A stretch of 64,000 nt of DNA from Streptomyces smyrnaeus (GTDB lineage: Bacteria > Actinomycetota > Actinomycetes > Streptomycetales > Streptomycetaceae): contig NZ_JAFFZM010000016.1 of assembly GCF_017676345.1 (NCBI RefSeq), positions 159,334 to 223,333 of the forward strand. The letters are read 5' to 3'. Below the pieces are notes generated by a model. That model searched no databases. It saw only the letters and a list, made by a program, of their open reading frames with translations, and was not told the origin of the DNA. Positions 16,462 through 24,214 of the stretch are shown here, piece after piece (position 1 is the stretch's first letter; each line of letters opens with the position of its first letter). The position numbers were made by a program, and so were the translations under genes.

Positions 16462-18345
16462 TCAGCGCACGTAGAGCTTGTCGATCTCCGCGGCGAAGTC
16501 CCGCACGATCGCTGCACGTCGCAGCTTCATCGACGGCGTCAGATGTCCGTCCTCCTCGCTGAAGTCGCGCTGCAGCACGGCGAATCGCCGGATCGACTCG
16601 GCCCGCGACACCAGCGAGTTGGCCTCGTCCACGGCCTGCTGGAGACTGCGCAGCAGATCGCCGTCGACGACCAGCTCGGCCGCGCTCAGATGCTGCTTCT
16701 TGTGCATCCGCTGCCAGTGCGCGAGCCCGTCCGGCTCCAGCGTCACCAGCGCCGTCACGTACGGCCGGTTGTCACCGATCACCAGGCACTGGCTGACCAG
16801 CGGATGCGCCCGCAGCCAGTCCTCCAGCGGGGCCGGCGCCAGGTTCTTTCCCGCGGAGGTGATGATGATGTCCTTCTTGCGCCCGGTGATGCTCAGATAC
16901 CCCTCCGAGTCGAGCGCGCCCAGGTCCCCGGTGGGCATCCACCCCTCCGCGTCCCGGTGCGGGGTCACGCTCCCGGTACGGGCGTCCCAGTAACCGGCGA
17001 AGACGTGTTCGCCCTTGATCAGCACCTCGCCGTCGTCGGCGATCCGCACCGCCGTGCCCGGCACCGGCCAGCCGACCGTGCCCAGGCGCGGTTTGAGGGG
17101 TGGGGTGGCGGTGGTCGCCGCGGTGGTCTCGGTGAGGCCGTAGCCCTCGAACACCGTGACCCCCGCCCCCTCGAAGAACGCCGCGAGCCGGTGCCCCAGC
17201 GGGGAGCCGCCGCAGATCACATAGCGGCAGCGCCCGCCGAGCGCCGCCCGGATCCGCCGGTAGATGAGCGCGTCGTAGAGGCCGCGCGCGGCACGCAGCC
17301 CGAACCCCGGGCCGCTGCCGAAACCGTGCTCCTGCGCCTCGACGGCCTCTCCGTACCGCTGCGCGATACGGGCGCCCCGGTCGAAGGACGAGGCGCGGCC
17401 CATCTGCTCGGCCCTCGCCCGGCCGGTGTTGTAGATCTTTTCCAGCACGTACGGAATCCCCAGCAGGAACGTCGGCGCGAAGCCCGCCAGATCGGGGAGC
17501 AGGTCCTCGGTCCTGATGCTCGGCGCGTGCGCGAGCCGGACCCGGGCCCGCAGACAGCCGATGGCCACCATCCGGCCGAACACGTGCGACAGCGGCAGGA
17601 ACAGCAGCGTCGAGGCGGGCTCGGAGTGTTCGGCTCTGAAGACCGGGTGCAGCAGCTCGATCGCGTTGTCGACCTCGGCGAAGAAGTTGCCGTGGGTGAG
17701 GACGCAGCCCTTGGGCGGGCCGGTGGTGCCCGAGGTGTAGATGAGCGTCGCGATGTTCCGCGGACCCAGCTGTGCACGGCGCTCCGTGACCAGCGCGTCG
17801 GGTATCTCCCGCCCCGCGTCCACCACATGGCCCACCGCGCCCGCGGTGAACTGCCACAGATGCTCCAGCGCCGGCAGGTTGCCCCGCTCGGCGCTGAGCA
17901 TCCGGGTCTGTTCGACGTCCTCCACGAAGCAGGCCCGGGTCAGGGAGTCCTGCAGGATGTGCCGGGCCTGCGAGGCCGACGAGGTGGGGTAGACCGGCAC
18001 CGTGACCAGGCCCGCCGCCCAGGCGGCGAAGTCGGTGAGGGTCCACTCGTAGGTCGTACGGGCCATGATGGCCAGCCGGTCCCCCGGCTGCAGCCCCAGC
18101 GCGATCAGGCCCTTGGCCATCGCCTGGACCTCGGCGGCGAAGTCGCGGGCCGCCATGTCCCACCAGGCGCCGTCCCGTCCCTTGCGGCCGAGGACCGGTT
18201 CGCCAGGGGCCTCGGCGGCGTTGGTGAAGGGGATGTCGGCGAGCGAGCCGGCGGTCACCCGGGGCGCCAGCGGCGGGACGGAGACCTCGCGGACCCTGCC
18301 GTCCTCCACCTTCTTGTGCGGCTCGACCAGTTGCACCGGTTGCAT
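16462..18345 (-). CDS. Long-chain fatty acid-CoA ligase (FadD15-like)
   Basis: 627-residue AMP-forming acyl-CoA synthetase that activates fatty acids as acyl-AMP and then acyl-CoA. Motifs: P-loop ATLIYTSGTTGPPKGCVLTH (about 197-216), VFEGYGLTETTA, TGDLG, and GRKKDIIITSAGKN, with the adenylation lysine in TPSMKLRR near the C-terminus. Length and the N-terminal YEWTLTDFAAWAAGLVTVPV segment match FadD15-type ligases of actinomycetes. The ATG at 18345 has a GGAG upstream. A candidate operator at 18406-18434 and a nearby TetR gene suggest fatty-acid-responsive control. Confidence 0.93.
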   Translation of the reverse strand: MQPVQLVEPHKKVEDGRVREVSVPPLAPRVTAGSLADIPFTNAAEAPGEPVLGRKGRDGAWWDMAARDFAAEVQAMAKGLIALGLQPGDRLAIMARTTYEWTLTDFAAWAAGLVTVPVYPTSSASQARHILQDSLTRACFVEDVEQTRMLSAERGNLPALEHLWQFTAGAVGHVVDAGREIPDALVTERRAQLGPRNIATLIYTSGTTGPPKGCVLTHGNFFAEVDNAIELLHPVFRAEHSEPASTLLFLPLSHVFGRMVAIGCLRARVRLAHAPSIRTEDLLPDLAGFAPTFLLGIPYVLEKIYNTGRARAEQMGRASSFDRGARIAQRYGEAVEAQEHGFGSGPGFGLRAARGLYDALIYRRIRAALGGRCRYVICGGSPLGHRLAAFFEGAGVTVFEGYGLTETTAATTATPPLKPRLGTVGWPVPGTAVRIADDGEVLIKGEHVFAGYWDARTGSVTPHRDAEGWMPTGDLGALDSEGYLSITGRKKDIIITSAGKNLAPAPLEDWLRAHPLVSQCLVIGDNRPYVTALVTLEPDGLAHWQRMHKKQHLSAAELVVDGDLLRSLQQAVDEANSLVSRAESIRRFAVLQRDFSEEDGHLTPSMKLRRAAIVRDFAAEIDKLYVR

Positions 18346-18405
18346 GGTGATGGCTCCTTCATCACAGGTGCGGAGAGCTGTGCCTGGGCCAAACTCCTGA
18401 CGGGG

Positions 18406-18434
18406 CAGTAACCTTCGCTTCGGTAACCTTACTG
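18406..18434. promoter_or_regulatory. Candidate operator CAGTAA-N17-TTACTG between divergent fatty-acid genes
   Basis: The half sites CAGTAA (18406-18411) and TTACTG (18429-18434) form an inverted pair. Within it the word TAACCTT is repeated directly (18409-18415, 18424-18430), and GGTAACC is itself palindromic. The site lies between the acyl-CoA ligase (minus) and the broken MaoC-like gene (plus). The TetR protein encoded at 18800-19468 is the natural candidate to bind it. Confidence 0.5.
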
Positions 18435-18470
18435 AGAGGTAAAGCTACGGGAGACGAGGGAGTTCGGGGA

Positions 18471-18799
18471 ATGGCCGGTCGCCACCTTCATCGGACGCAC
18501 ACACCGGCCCGCCACCTCGCCAAGGCCGCTGTCACCGCACCGCTCGAACGCGGCCCGTACACCGGAGCCCGGCTGCCGCAGGAGCGGTTCTCCCTCCCGC
18601 CCACCGCTTCGGACCAGGAGCGGGTCCGCCGCTACGCGCAACTGTGCGGCCACGACCCGGGATCCGAGGCGTTACCCCCCGCCCAACCGCACGCCCCTGC
18701 CCCGCCGCTCGCCGCCCGCCGGCGGCTTCCCCCGCGCCCTCGCACACGGCATGTGGACGGTCGCCCTACGGGGCGGCCCGGACGCCGGGAAGCCGCACC
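18471..18799 (+). pseudogene. Remnant of a MaoC-like dehydratase gene
   Basis: A start with GGGAG in place opens a frame whose first ~90 residues resemble the N-terminus of Streptomyces MaoC-like dehydratases: HLAKAAVTAPLERGPYTGAR, ERVRRYAQLCGHDP, and QPHAPAPPLAAR, which aligns with the usual YPHVLAFPLAAR. After that the frame is lost. From about 18725 a different frame reads GGFPRALAHGMWTVAL, similar to the second hot-dog motif of the same family (FPRAIAHGMWT). It then runs into the 3' end of the opposing TetR gene, so a large internal part is missing and the ends are in different frames. A TTA codon occurs at 18672-18674. The match is by eye and moderate. Confidence 0.5.
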
Positions 18800-19468
18800 T
18801 CACCGGCCGTGCGGGGCCGGTGCCACGCCAGGCACCCACCGGGCGCCCTTCATCAGATTCTCCAGGCCCGCCCAGCAGAAGTTCATCAGCGTCGCCGCGG
18901 TCTCCTTCGCCGAGGGTGCTTCGATGTGCTCGCCGGTACGGGAGTTGGCCCACTCGGCAAGCGACTCGGCCGCACCGACGAGCGCGTGCGCCAGGCCGGA
19001 GACCTCCCGTTCGGCCAGTTCGCCGTCGCACCCCGCGTCCTGCGCCGCCTGTCCCAGCAGCGTCGTTACGATCGTGACGACCTCCACCCGCATCGCGGCG
19101 ACCTCGCGGGCGAAGGGCTCGCCCTGCGTACGGGCGCGGTAGAGCACCGCCACACCGTCCGGACGGGCCGCCGTGTGGGTGAAGAACGCGGTCAGACCGT
19201 TCCACAGCTGCTGGTCGGCGGGGAGCCCGCGCTCCCGCGTGCCCTGCCGTACGGCCGCGACCAGTGCTCCGACCTCCCGCCGGACGCAGGCCATGAACAG
19301 GTCTTCCTTGGACTTGAGATACAGATAGACCAGCGGTTTGGAGACACCTGCCGCCTCGGCTATGTCGTCCATGGACGCGGCCTGGTACCCCTGCCGCGCG
19401 AACGCCGCCACCGCGGCGTCCAGCATCTGGCGCTCCCTCACCTCGCGCGGCATGCGCTTCTGCCCCAC
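18800..19468 (-). CDS. TetR/AcrR-family transcriptional regulator
   Basis: 222-residue TetR regulator. The N-terminal HTH (about 10-57) reads RERQMLDAAVAAFARQGYQA, then MDDIAEAAGVSKPLVYLYLKSKEDLF. The C-terminal domain is all-helical and of the AcrR type. Two starts are close together (19468 and, 15 bases later, 19453). It converges on the broken MaoC-like gene, and the acyl-CoA ligase promoter lies beyond. A role in fatty acid gene control is likely from position, possibly through the dyad at 18406-18434; the ligand is unknown. Confidence 0.88.
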   Translation of the reverse strand: MGQKRMPREVRERQMLDAAVAAFARQGYQAASMDDIAEAAGVSKPLVYLYLKSKEDLFMACVRREVGALVAAVRQGTRERGLPADQQLWNGLTAFFTHTAARPDGVAVLYRARTQGEPFAREVAAMRVEVVTIVTTLLGQAAQDAGCDGELAEREVSGLAHALVGAAESLAEWANSRTGEHIEAPSAKETAATLMNFCWAGLENLMKGARWVPGVAPAPHGR

Positions 19469-19640
19469 GCGCTTCCATCCCTTCGCCCCGTGTGCCCCGT
19501 GACCCCCTTGCCGGTCCGGTGACGCCGACTCGGACAGCGCCCCGTTCCCCCGCCGACTCCGGCTCCCCGCAAGCGTACGCGCCCCCGGCAGCGGGGCCGG
19601 GGGCGCGAGGCGGGACGCGGGACGGAGGGAAAACTTCAGG

Positions 19641-21029
19641 TCAGCTCGCCGTGGCCGGTTCCCTGGGGGCGGTCACCCGCGGCTCCGCCGCGGTGTCGTC
19701 GGCCTCCTCGATGGAGAAGCTGCGCGCGGTGGCGAACGCCTCGCGGTCCAGGATCTTCTCCTTGGCCGAGACGAGGACCGGGATCACCGCTTGGCCCGCC
19801 ACGTTGGTGGCCGTACGCATCATGTCCAGGATCGGGTCGATGGCCAGCAGCAGGCCGACGCCTTCCAGCGGCAGGCCCAGCGTGGAGAGGGTGAGCGTCA
19901 GCATCACGGTGGCGCCGGTGAGGCCCGCGGTGGCGGCCGAACCGATGACCGAGACGAAGACGATCAGCAGGTACTCCTTGATGCCCATGTCCACATGGAA
20001 GAACTCGCCCACGAAGATCGCCGCGATGGCCGGGTAGATGGAGGCGCAGCCGTCCATCTTCGTCGTCGAGCCGAACGGCACCGCGAAGGACGCGTACTCC
20101 TTCGGCACGCCGAGCCGCTCGGTGACCTTCTGGGTCAGCGGCATGGTGCCCACCGAGGAGCGGGAGACGAACGCCAGCTGGATGGCGGGCCAGGCGCCCT
20201 TGAAGAACTGGATCGGGTTGACCTTGGCGACCGTGCCGAGCAGCAGCGGGTAGACGCCGAAGAGGACCAGGGCGCAGCCGATGTAGATGTCGGCGGTGAA
20301 GGTCGCGTAGCTGCCGATCAGGTCCCAGCCGTAGTCCTTGATCGCGGTGCCGATCAGGCCGATGGTGCCGATCGGGGCCAGCCGGATGATCCACCACAGC
20401 GCCTTCTGCAGCAGCGCCAGTACGGACTCGCCCAGATTGAGGATGGGTTCGGCCTTCTCGCCCAGCTTGAGCGCGGCGATACCGACGACGACCGCCATGA
20501 AGACGATCTGCAACACCTTCAGCTCGGTGAACGGCGTGATCACGTCGGTCGGGATGATCCCGGTGAGGAAGTCCAGCCAGGAGCCCTGGGTGTCCGGCTT
20601 GGCCGCGTCCTTCGCCGACAGCCCGGTGCCGGAGCCCGGGTTGGTCAGCAGGCCGATGACCAGCCCGATCGCCACCGCGATCAGCGAGGTCGCCATGAAC
20701 CACAGCAGGGTCCTGGTGGCGAGCCGTGCCGCGTTGTGCACATTGCGCAGGTTGGTGATGGAGATGGTGATCGCGAAGAACACCAGCGGTGCGACGGCCA
20801 GCTTCAGCAGCTGGACGAAGATCTCACCGATCTTGGTGAGGGTGGTGCCGAGCCAGGCCACGTCCCAGTTGCGCGCGGCCCAGCCGAGGACCACACCGAG
20901 GACGAGACCGAGCAGGATCTGCGCCCAGAACGGCACTTTGGGTATGCGGGACCGCTTGTCGGGCGCGGCACCGCCGACGGCGGCGGCCGCGGACGGCGAA
21001 GAAGGCGAGGACGACGAGGACGAAGACAC
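19641..21029 (-). CDS. Dicarboxylate/amino acid:cation symporter (DAACS family)
   Basis: 462-residue Na+/H+-coupled symporter of the glutamate/aspartate/C4-dicarboxylate transporter family. The serine-rich hairpin motif SRSSVGTMPLT, the central FGSTTKMDGCASIYPAIAAIF segment, and AIDPILDMMRTATNVAGQ near the C-terminus (the substrate- and Na-binding helix) are all present. The first ~20 residues are Ser/Ala-rich and not membrane. The GTG start has GGAG 8 bases upstream. Its 5' leader encodes a Cys-rich peptide with a hairpin after it (see 21168-21287), which suggests sulfur amino acid control and makes cystine, as in TcyP/YdjN-type members, a possible substrate besides glutamate or dicarboxylates. 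Confidence 0.9.
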   Translation of the reverse strand: MSSSSSSSPSSPSAAAAVGGAAPDKRSRIPKVPFWAQILLGLVLGVVLGWAARNWDVAWLGTTLTKIGEIFVQLLKLAVAPLVFFAITISITNLRNVHNAARLATRTLLWFMATSLIAVAIGLVIGLLTNPGSGTGLSAKDAAKPDTQGSWLDFLTGIIPTDVITPFTELKVLQIVFMAVVVGIAALKLGEKAEPILNLGESVLALLQKALWWIIRLAPIGTIGLIGTAIKDYGWDLIGSYATFTADIYIGCALVLFGVYPLLLGTVAKVNPIQFFKGAWPAIQLAFVSRSSVGTMPLTQKVTERLGVPKEYASFAVPFGSTTKMDGCASIYPAIAAIFVGEFFHVDMGIKEYLLIVFVSVIGSAATAGLTGATVMLTLTLSTLGLPLEGVGLLLAIDPILDMMRTATNVAGQAVIPVLVSAKEKILDREAFATARSFSIEEADDTAAEPRVTAPREPATAS

Positions 21030-21139
21030 GGACAGACTCCGGGGCGTCAGGAAGCGGACTCTTGGGGGAAGGGACGTCGCGAGCAGGAGATCGCGTAACG
21101 AGGCGGTCGCAGGAGCGTGCGGCCGCGCGGCGATGCGGT

Positions 21140-21164
21140 CGCGCCGGAGGGTAGTCCGGCCGCG
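21140..21164 (-). terminator. Hairpin immediately after the leader-peptide stop; candidate attenuator
   Basis: CGCGCCGGA (21140-21148) pairs with TCCGGCCGCG (21155-21164) with one bulged base and a 6-base loop. In the transcript it begins 3 bases after the leader peptide's stop codon, 110 bases before the symporter's GTG. No U-tract follows, so it might act on transcription or translation. Confidence 0.45.
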
Positions 21165-21167
21165 CTG

Positions 21168-21287
21168 TCAGCGACAGGTCGCCGACATGCAGCGGCAGAG
21201 ATCGACATGCAGCCGCGCCACGAGCGCCAGGCCCGGCCGGGCCGGATGCGCGTCGGAAGTGGTGGCTGCGTTCGTCATGGCCGTCAC
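21168..21287 (-). CDS. Cysteine-rich leader peptide upstream of the symporter
   Basis: A 39-codon ORF starting at GTG 21287 (GGAG 8 bases upstream) or ATG 21278. The peptide ends LVARLHVDLCRCMSATCR and stops with TGA at 21168. The HVDL(C/G)R..S..CR ending is shared by many tiny Streptomyces leader peptides found before sulfur and amino acid transport genes (recalled from memory). Three Cys codons fall within the last nine codons, so ribosome speed here would report cysteinyl-tRNA supply. The stop is followed at once by a hairpin, and the DAACS symporter begins 138 bases further on. It has no function expected of the peptide itself. Confidence 0.65.
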   Translation of the reverse strand: MTAMTNAATTSDAHPARPGLALVARLHVDLCRCMSATCR

Positions 21288-21310
21288 GCTAACACTCCGT
21301 CTTTGGCTTA

Positions 21311-21329
21311 CCCAAAGTTCTCCTTTGGG
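21311..21329 (-). promoter_or_regulatory. Inverted repeat CCCAAAG-N5-CTTTGGG before the leader peptide
   Basis: Perfect 7-bp arms at 21311-21317 and 21323-21329. It lies 24-42 bases before the leader start, with a TTGAGC-like word further upstream on the minus strand (near 21345-21350), so it may be an operator over the promoter or the first hairpin of the transcript. Confidence 0.4.
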
Positions 21330-21478
21330 GGACAGTTACGGAAAAGCTCAACGCCCCACCGGGGAAAGCACATTCCCGATGGGGCATCGACGGCGGTGTG
21401 ACGAGGGTTACACGGGCCTCGGCCCGGTATGCGGGCGCCCCGGCATGCGCTCAGGGGCCGTCGTACAGGTGGGACCGG

Positions 21479-21820
21479 TCAGGCGGAGCCCGTCCGCGGT
21501 TCGGCCTGCGGCTTCGCGGCCTGGGGGGCCTGGACCTCGTCCTCCTGGCTCTGGTTGGCCGCCAGCCGCGCCTTGGCCCGGCCCACGCCGCCCGCGATCT
21601 GCTCCGCCATGGCGGCCCGCTGCTTGCGCAGCAGCACATAGCTGAGCGGCGCCGAGATGATGAGCGCGAGGAGCACCACCCAGATCGGGTTCGACTTGCC
21701 CACCCCGGCGGGCACGACGCCGAAGTGTGTCAGCAGCCCGACGACGACGAGGCAGCCGACGAAGATACCGATCCGCATGGCTGTGTAGCGGAGCGTCGCG
21801 TGCGAAGTGCTGCTGCTCAC
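21479..21820 (-). CDS. DUF4229 small membrane protein
   Basis: 113-residue protein with two predicted transmembrane helices: MRIGIFVGCLVVVGLLTHFG (about 15-34) and PIWVVLLALIISAPLSYVLL (about 45-64). A basic, Ala/Gln-rich cytoplasmic tail follows (LRKQRAAMAEQIAGGVGRAK). It matches the actinobacterial DUF4229 family, whose role is unknown. The GTG start has GGAG 10 bases upstream. It lies in the menaquinone neighbourhood but shows no functional link. Confidence 0.8.
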   Translation of the reverse strand: MSSSTSHATLRYTAMRIGIFVGCLVVVGLLTHFGVVPAGVGKSNPIWVVLLALIISAPLSYVLLRKQRAAMAEQIAGGVGRAKARLAANQSQEDEVQAPQAAKPQAEPRTGSA

Positions 21821-21997
21821 GGGAGTTCTCCATGCATTCGGGCGTTTCGCGGTTCTTCACCAGTCAAGCACAGTCCCAAAAGTGATCTACGCGCACCCCG
21901 AAGGGGCACGGGGCCGTGTCTGATATGCGGCTCCGCCGCGTGGGCGCGCCCAGCCGAGCACCACCCCGCAGGCTGCAGCGACACAAAGGGTGCACCC

Positions 21998-22696
21998 CTA
22001 CTCCAGCACCCGCGCAGCGACCCGCAGATCGGCGAGGAACCCGCCGTAGACCTCATCCTGGTCGTCCGCCCGCAAGATCGCCGAGGGGTGGATCGTGGGA
22101 ACGACCAGCTCGGTCCGCCCGTGCACCTCACGCTCCGTGCAGGAACCCCGCTCCTTGGTGACCCGGAACGACGAACCGAACAGCGCCTTGCCCGCCGTCG
22201 CCCCCAGGACCACGAGCACCTCGGGCTCGGTCAGCGCGAGCTCGGCCGCGAGCCACGGCCCGCAGGCCGTCATCTCGCGCAGCGTCGGCGGCTTGTGGAT
22301 ACGCCGCTTCCCGCGCCCTTCCTCGTGCGCCCACTTGAAGTGCTTGACGGCGTTGGTGACGTACGTCTGCGCCGGGTCGATGCCGACCTCGTCCAGCGCC
22401 CGGTCCAGCATCCGGCCCGCAGGTCCGACGAACGGGGCTCCCTTCCGGTCCTCCTGGTCGCCCGGCTGCTCCCCGACGAGGAAGACCCGGGCGTGCGCGT
22501 CACCGGTGCCGAAAACGGTCTGTGTCGCGTTCTCGTGCAACGGGCAGCCCCGGCACCCGGACGCCGCTTCCCGCAGCGCCCGGAGCCCGGCGTTCCCGCT
22601 CGTGCGCCGCTCCGCCTCGGGGAGAAAGGGCGTCGCGTCGTACGCCTCCTCGGGCCGCTCACCGTCCGTAGCGCCCTTTGCCGCCTTCGCTGCCAT
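21998..22696 (-). CDS. udgX: UdgX-family uracil-DNA glycosylase/uracil-DNA crosslinking protein
   Basis: 232-residue family-4-like uracil-DNA glycosylase of the UdgX class. The active-site motif GEQPGDQED is at 75-83, and the UdgX-specific R-loop GKRRIHK covers about 129-135. In Mycobacterium UdgX the His of KRRIH (here His134) attacks the abasic sugar, leaving the protein covalently bound to DNA at uracil sites. Cys48, Cys51 and Cys145 fit the iron-sulfur ligands of the family. C-terminal motif II is PTIHPSAILR. The start MAAKAAK is preferred; an upstream in-frame ATG (22756) would add 20 basic residues. It is transcribed with the mqn genes but has no obvious link with them. Confidence 0.88.
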   Translation of the reverse strand: MAAKAAKGATDGERPEEAYDATPFLPEAERRTSGNAGLRALREAASGCRGCPLHENATQTVFGTGDAHARVFLVGEQPGDQEDRKGAPFVGPAGRMLDRALDEVGIDPAQTYVTNAVKHFKWAHEEGRGKRRIHKPPTLREMTACGPWLAAELALTEPEVLVVLGATAGKALFGSSFRVTKERGSCTEREVHGRTELVVPTIHPSAILRADDQDEVYGGFLADLRVAARVLE

Positions 22697-22806
22697 ACGG
22701 CTCGCGGTACCCCGCGGAAAGCTGACATAACAGCGCCTTCGCAGCAGATTGCGCATTCTCCAGCCGGCACGGCCGGACTCCCCAGCCCCGAGGCCGGGGA
22801 AGCACG

Positions 22807-23658
22807 TCAGACCCGCATGGGCTGGGGGGACTCGCGCCGCTGCGGGTCCGGCCCCTCGTGGCTGCGCACCGCGCCGTAGTGGGCGTCCCGCTCGACGGGC
22901 CGGAAACCGGCGTCGCGGATCGCCGCCAGCAATTCCTCGCGGGTGAGCGCACCGGCAACCTGCTCCGCCGCGCTCCCGTCGTCCACGTCATCGCCCACGA
23001 CGCGGCCGGTCAGCTCGTCCGCACCGTGCTGGAGCGCGAGCTGCGCGGTCTGCTCGGTGTGCAGCGCCCAGTCGGCCGCCAGGTGCGGCACGTTGTCCAG
23101 CAGCAGCCGGGCGACGGCGAACGCCTTGAGCACCTCGGCCCCGGTCGCGCCGTGCGGCCCGTCCTGCAGCAGCGGTACGGCGACGTGGAACCCGCCCGCC
23201 GCGTCCTGCAGTTCGCGCAGCCGCAGCAGCTGCTCGACGAGGGCCACCGGGTCTACGGGGGCGCCCGCGCCGCCGTAGCGCAGGGCGTACGCCGTCAGCG
23301 CGAGCCCCTCGGGCAGCGCCGCCCGCAGCACGCGCACCCCCTCCGCGAGGGCGCTGCCGTCCACCTCCGTGCCGACGTCCAGCCGCAGCTCGGTGACGCC
23401 GTCGGCCGCCCACCGGGGGGCGAGCGCCACCGCCTCTTGCAAGTCCGTCACATCCTGCGGGCAGCGGGCGGCGAAGTGGGCGACGTCGCCGCTGCGCCGG
23501 CCGCGCACCTCGTGTGCGAGGCCGCCGAGCCAGGCCAGGTCGTCGCAGTCGTACAGGGCGATACCGTCCTCGCGGCTCAGCCGCTCGCCGGAGCGGACCT
23601 TCCGCTCGATGTCCGCCGCGTCCATTCCTCGCGCCACCTGCCTGCCTCGGTCCGTCAT
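22807..23658 (-). CDS. MqnE-like protein lacking the radical-SAM Fe-S cysteines
   Basis: 283 residues, or 272 from the ATG at 23625. Both ends match aminofutalosine synthase MqnE: the N-terminus VRSGERLSREDGIALYDCDD, then LAWLGGLAHEVR, and the C-terminus with LRLRELQDAAGGF, LLLDNVPH, QTAQLALQHGADEL, IRDAGFRPVERD and a final PQPMRV. MqnE is about 387 residues (from memory). The missing ~100 residues include the CxxxCxxC loop that holds the [4Fe-4S] cluster; only Cys38 and Cys66 remain. The frame is intact, with no stop codons. It sits exactly where mqnE is expected, beside Lrp and mqnM. It cannot do radical-SAM chemistry, so it is either a decayed copy still in frame or a protein with another role. 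Confidence 0.8.
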   Translation of the reverse strand: MTDRGRQVARGMDAADIERKVRSGERLSREDGIALYDCDDLAWLGGLAHEVRGRRSGDVAHFAARCPQDVTDLQEAVALAPRWAADGVTELRLDVGTEVDGSALAEGVRVLRAALPEGLALTAYALRYGGAGAPVDPVALVEQLLRLRELQDAAGGFHVAVPLLQDGPHGATGAEVLKAFAVARLLLDNVPHLAADWALHTEQTAQLALQHGADELTGRVVGDDVDDGSAAEQVAGALTREELLAAIRDAGFRPVERDAHYGAVRSHEGPDPQRRESPQPMRV

Positions 23659-23719
23659 CCGTCGTGCCGTCGTCCGTCCTGATCCCCGCGCCCGACACTA
23701 CGCCAGGCCCCGCCCGCGG

Positions 23720-24172
23720 CTATTCCTCGGGCAGCTCCCCGACCCTGTTCTCCCACTTGGTCGACAGCACGATCGTCGTCCGCGTCCGCGAGACGCCCTT
23801 GGTGCCCGACAGCCGGCGGATGGTGCGCTCCAGATCGTCCACGTCACCGGCGCGCACCTTGAGCATGTACGAGTCGTCACCGGCGATGAACCAGCAGTCC
23901 TCGACCTCCTGCAGGTCACGCAGCCGGGTGGCCACCTCCTCGTGGTCGGTGGCGTCGGAGAGCTGGATGCCGATCAGCGCCGTCACCCCCAGGCCGAGGG
24001 AGGGCGCGTCGACGGTCGCGCGGTAGCCGGTGATCACCCCGGCGGCCTCCAGCCGGTTGATCCGGTCGGTGACGCTGGGGCCCGACAGGCCCACCAGCCG
24101 CCCCAGTTCGGCGTAGGACGCTCTGCCGTTCTCCCGCAGCGCCTGGATGAGCTGCCTGTCCACCGCGTCCAT
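23720..24172 (-). CDS. Lrp/AsnC-family transcriptional regulator
   Basis: 150-residue Lrp/AsnC regulator. The N-terminal HTH (MDAVDRQLIQALRENGRASY, then LGRLVGLSGPSVTDRINRLE) is followed by the AsnC_trans_reg/RAM ligand domain with VEDCWFIAGDDSYMLKVRAGD, the loop that forms the effector pocket between subunits. It lies between the MqnE-like gene and mqnM in the menaquinone locus, a position kept in Streptomyces, and may regulate these genes; the effector is unknown. Confidence 0.92.
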   Translation of the reverse strand: MDAVDRQLIQALRENGRASYAELGRLVGLSGPSVTDRINRLEAAGVITGYRATVDAPSLGLGVTALIGIQLSDATDHEEVATRLRDLQEVEDCWFIAGDDSYMLKVRAGDVDDLERTIRRLSGTKGVSRTRTTIVLSTKWENRVGELPEE

Positions 24173-24214
24173 GGATGCCGCTGCCTCCTGTACATAGAAG
24201 TCCGGGGAACGAAT

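Noticed and set aside
18471..19142. Intact 223-residue plus-strand protein
   Set aside because: Only the first ~90 residues look family-like; the rest is antisense to the TetR gene, so a broken gene is more likely.
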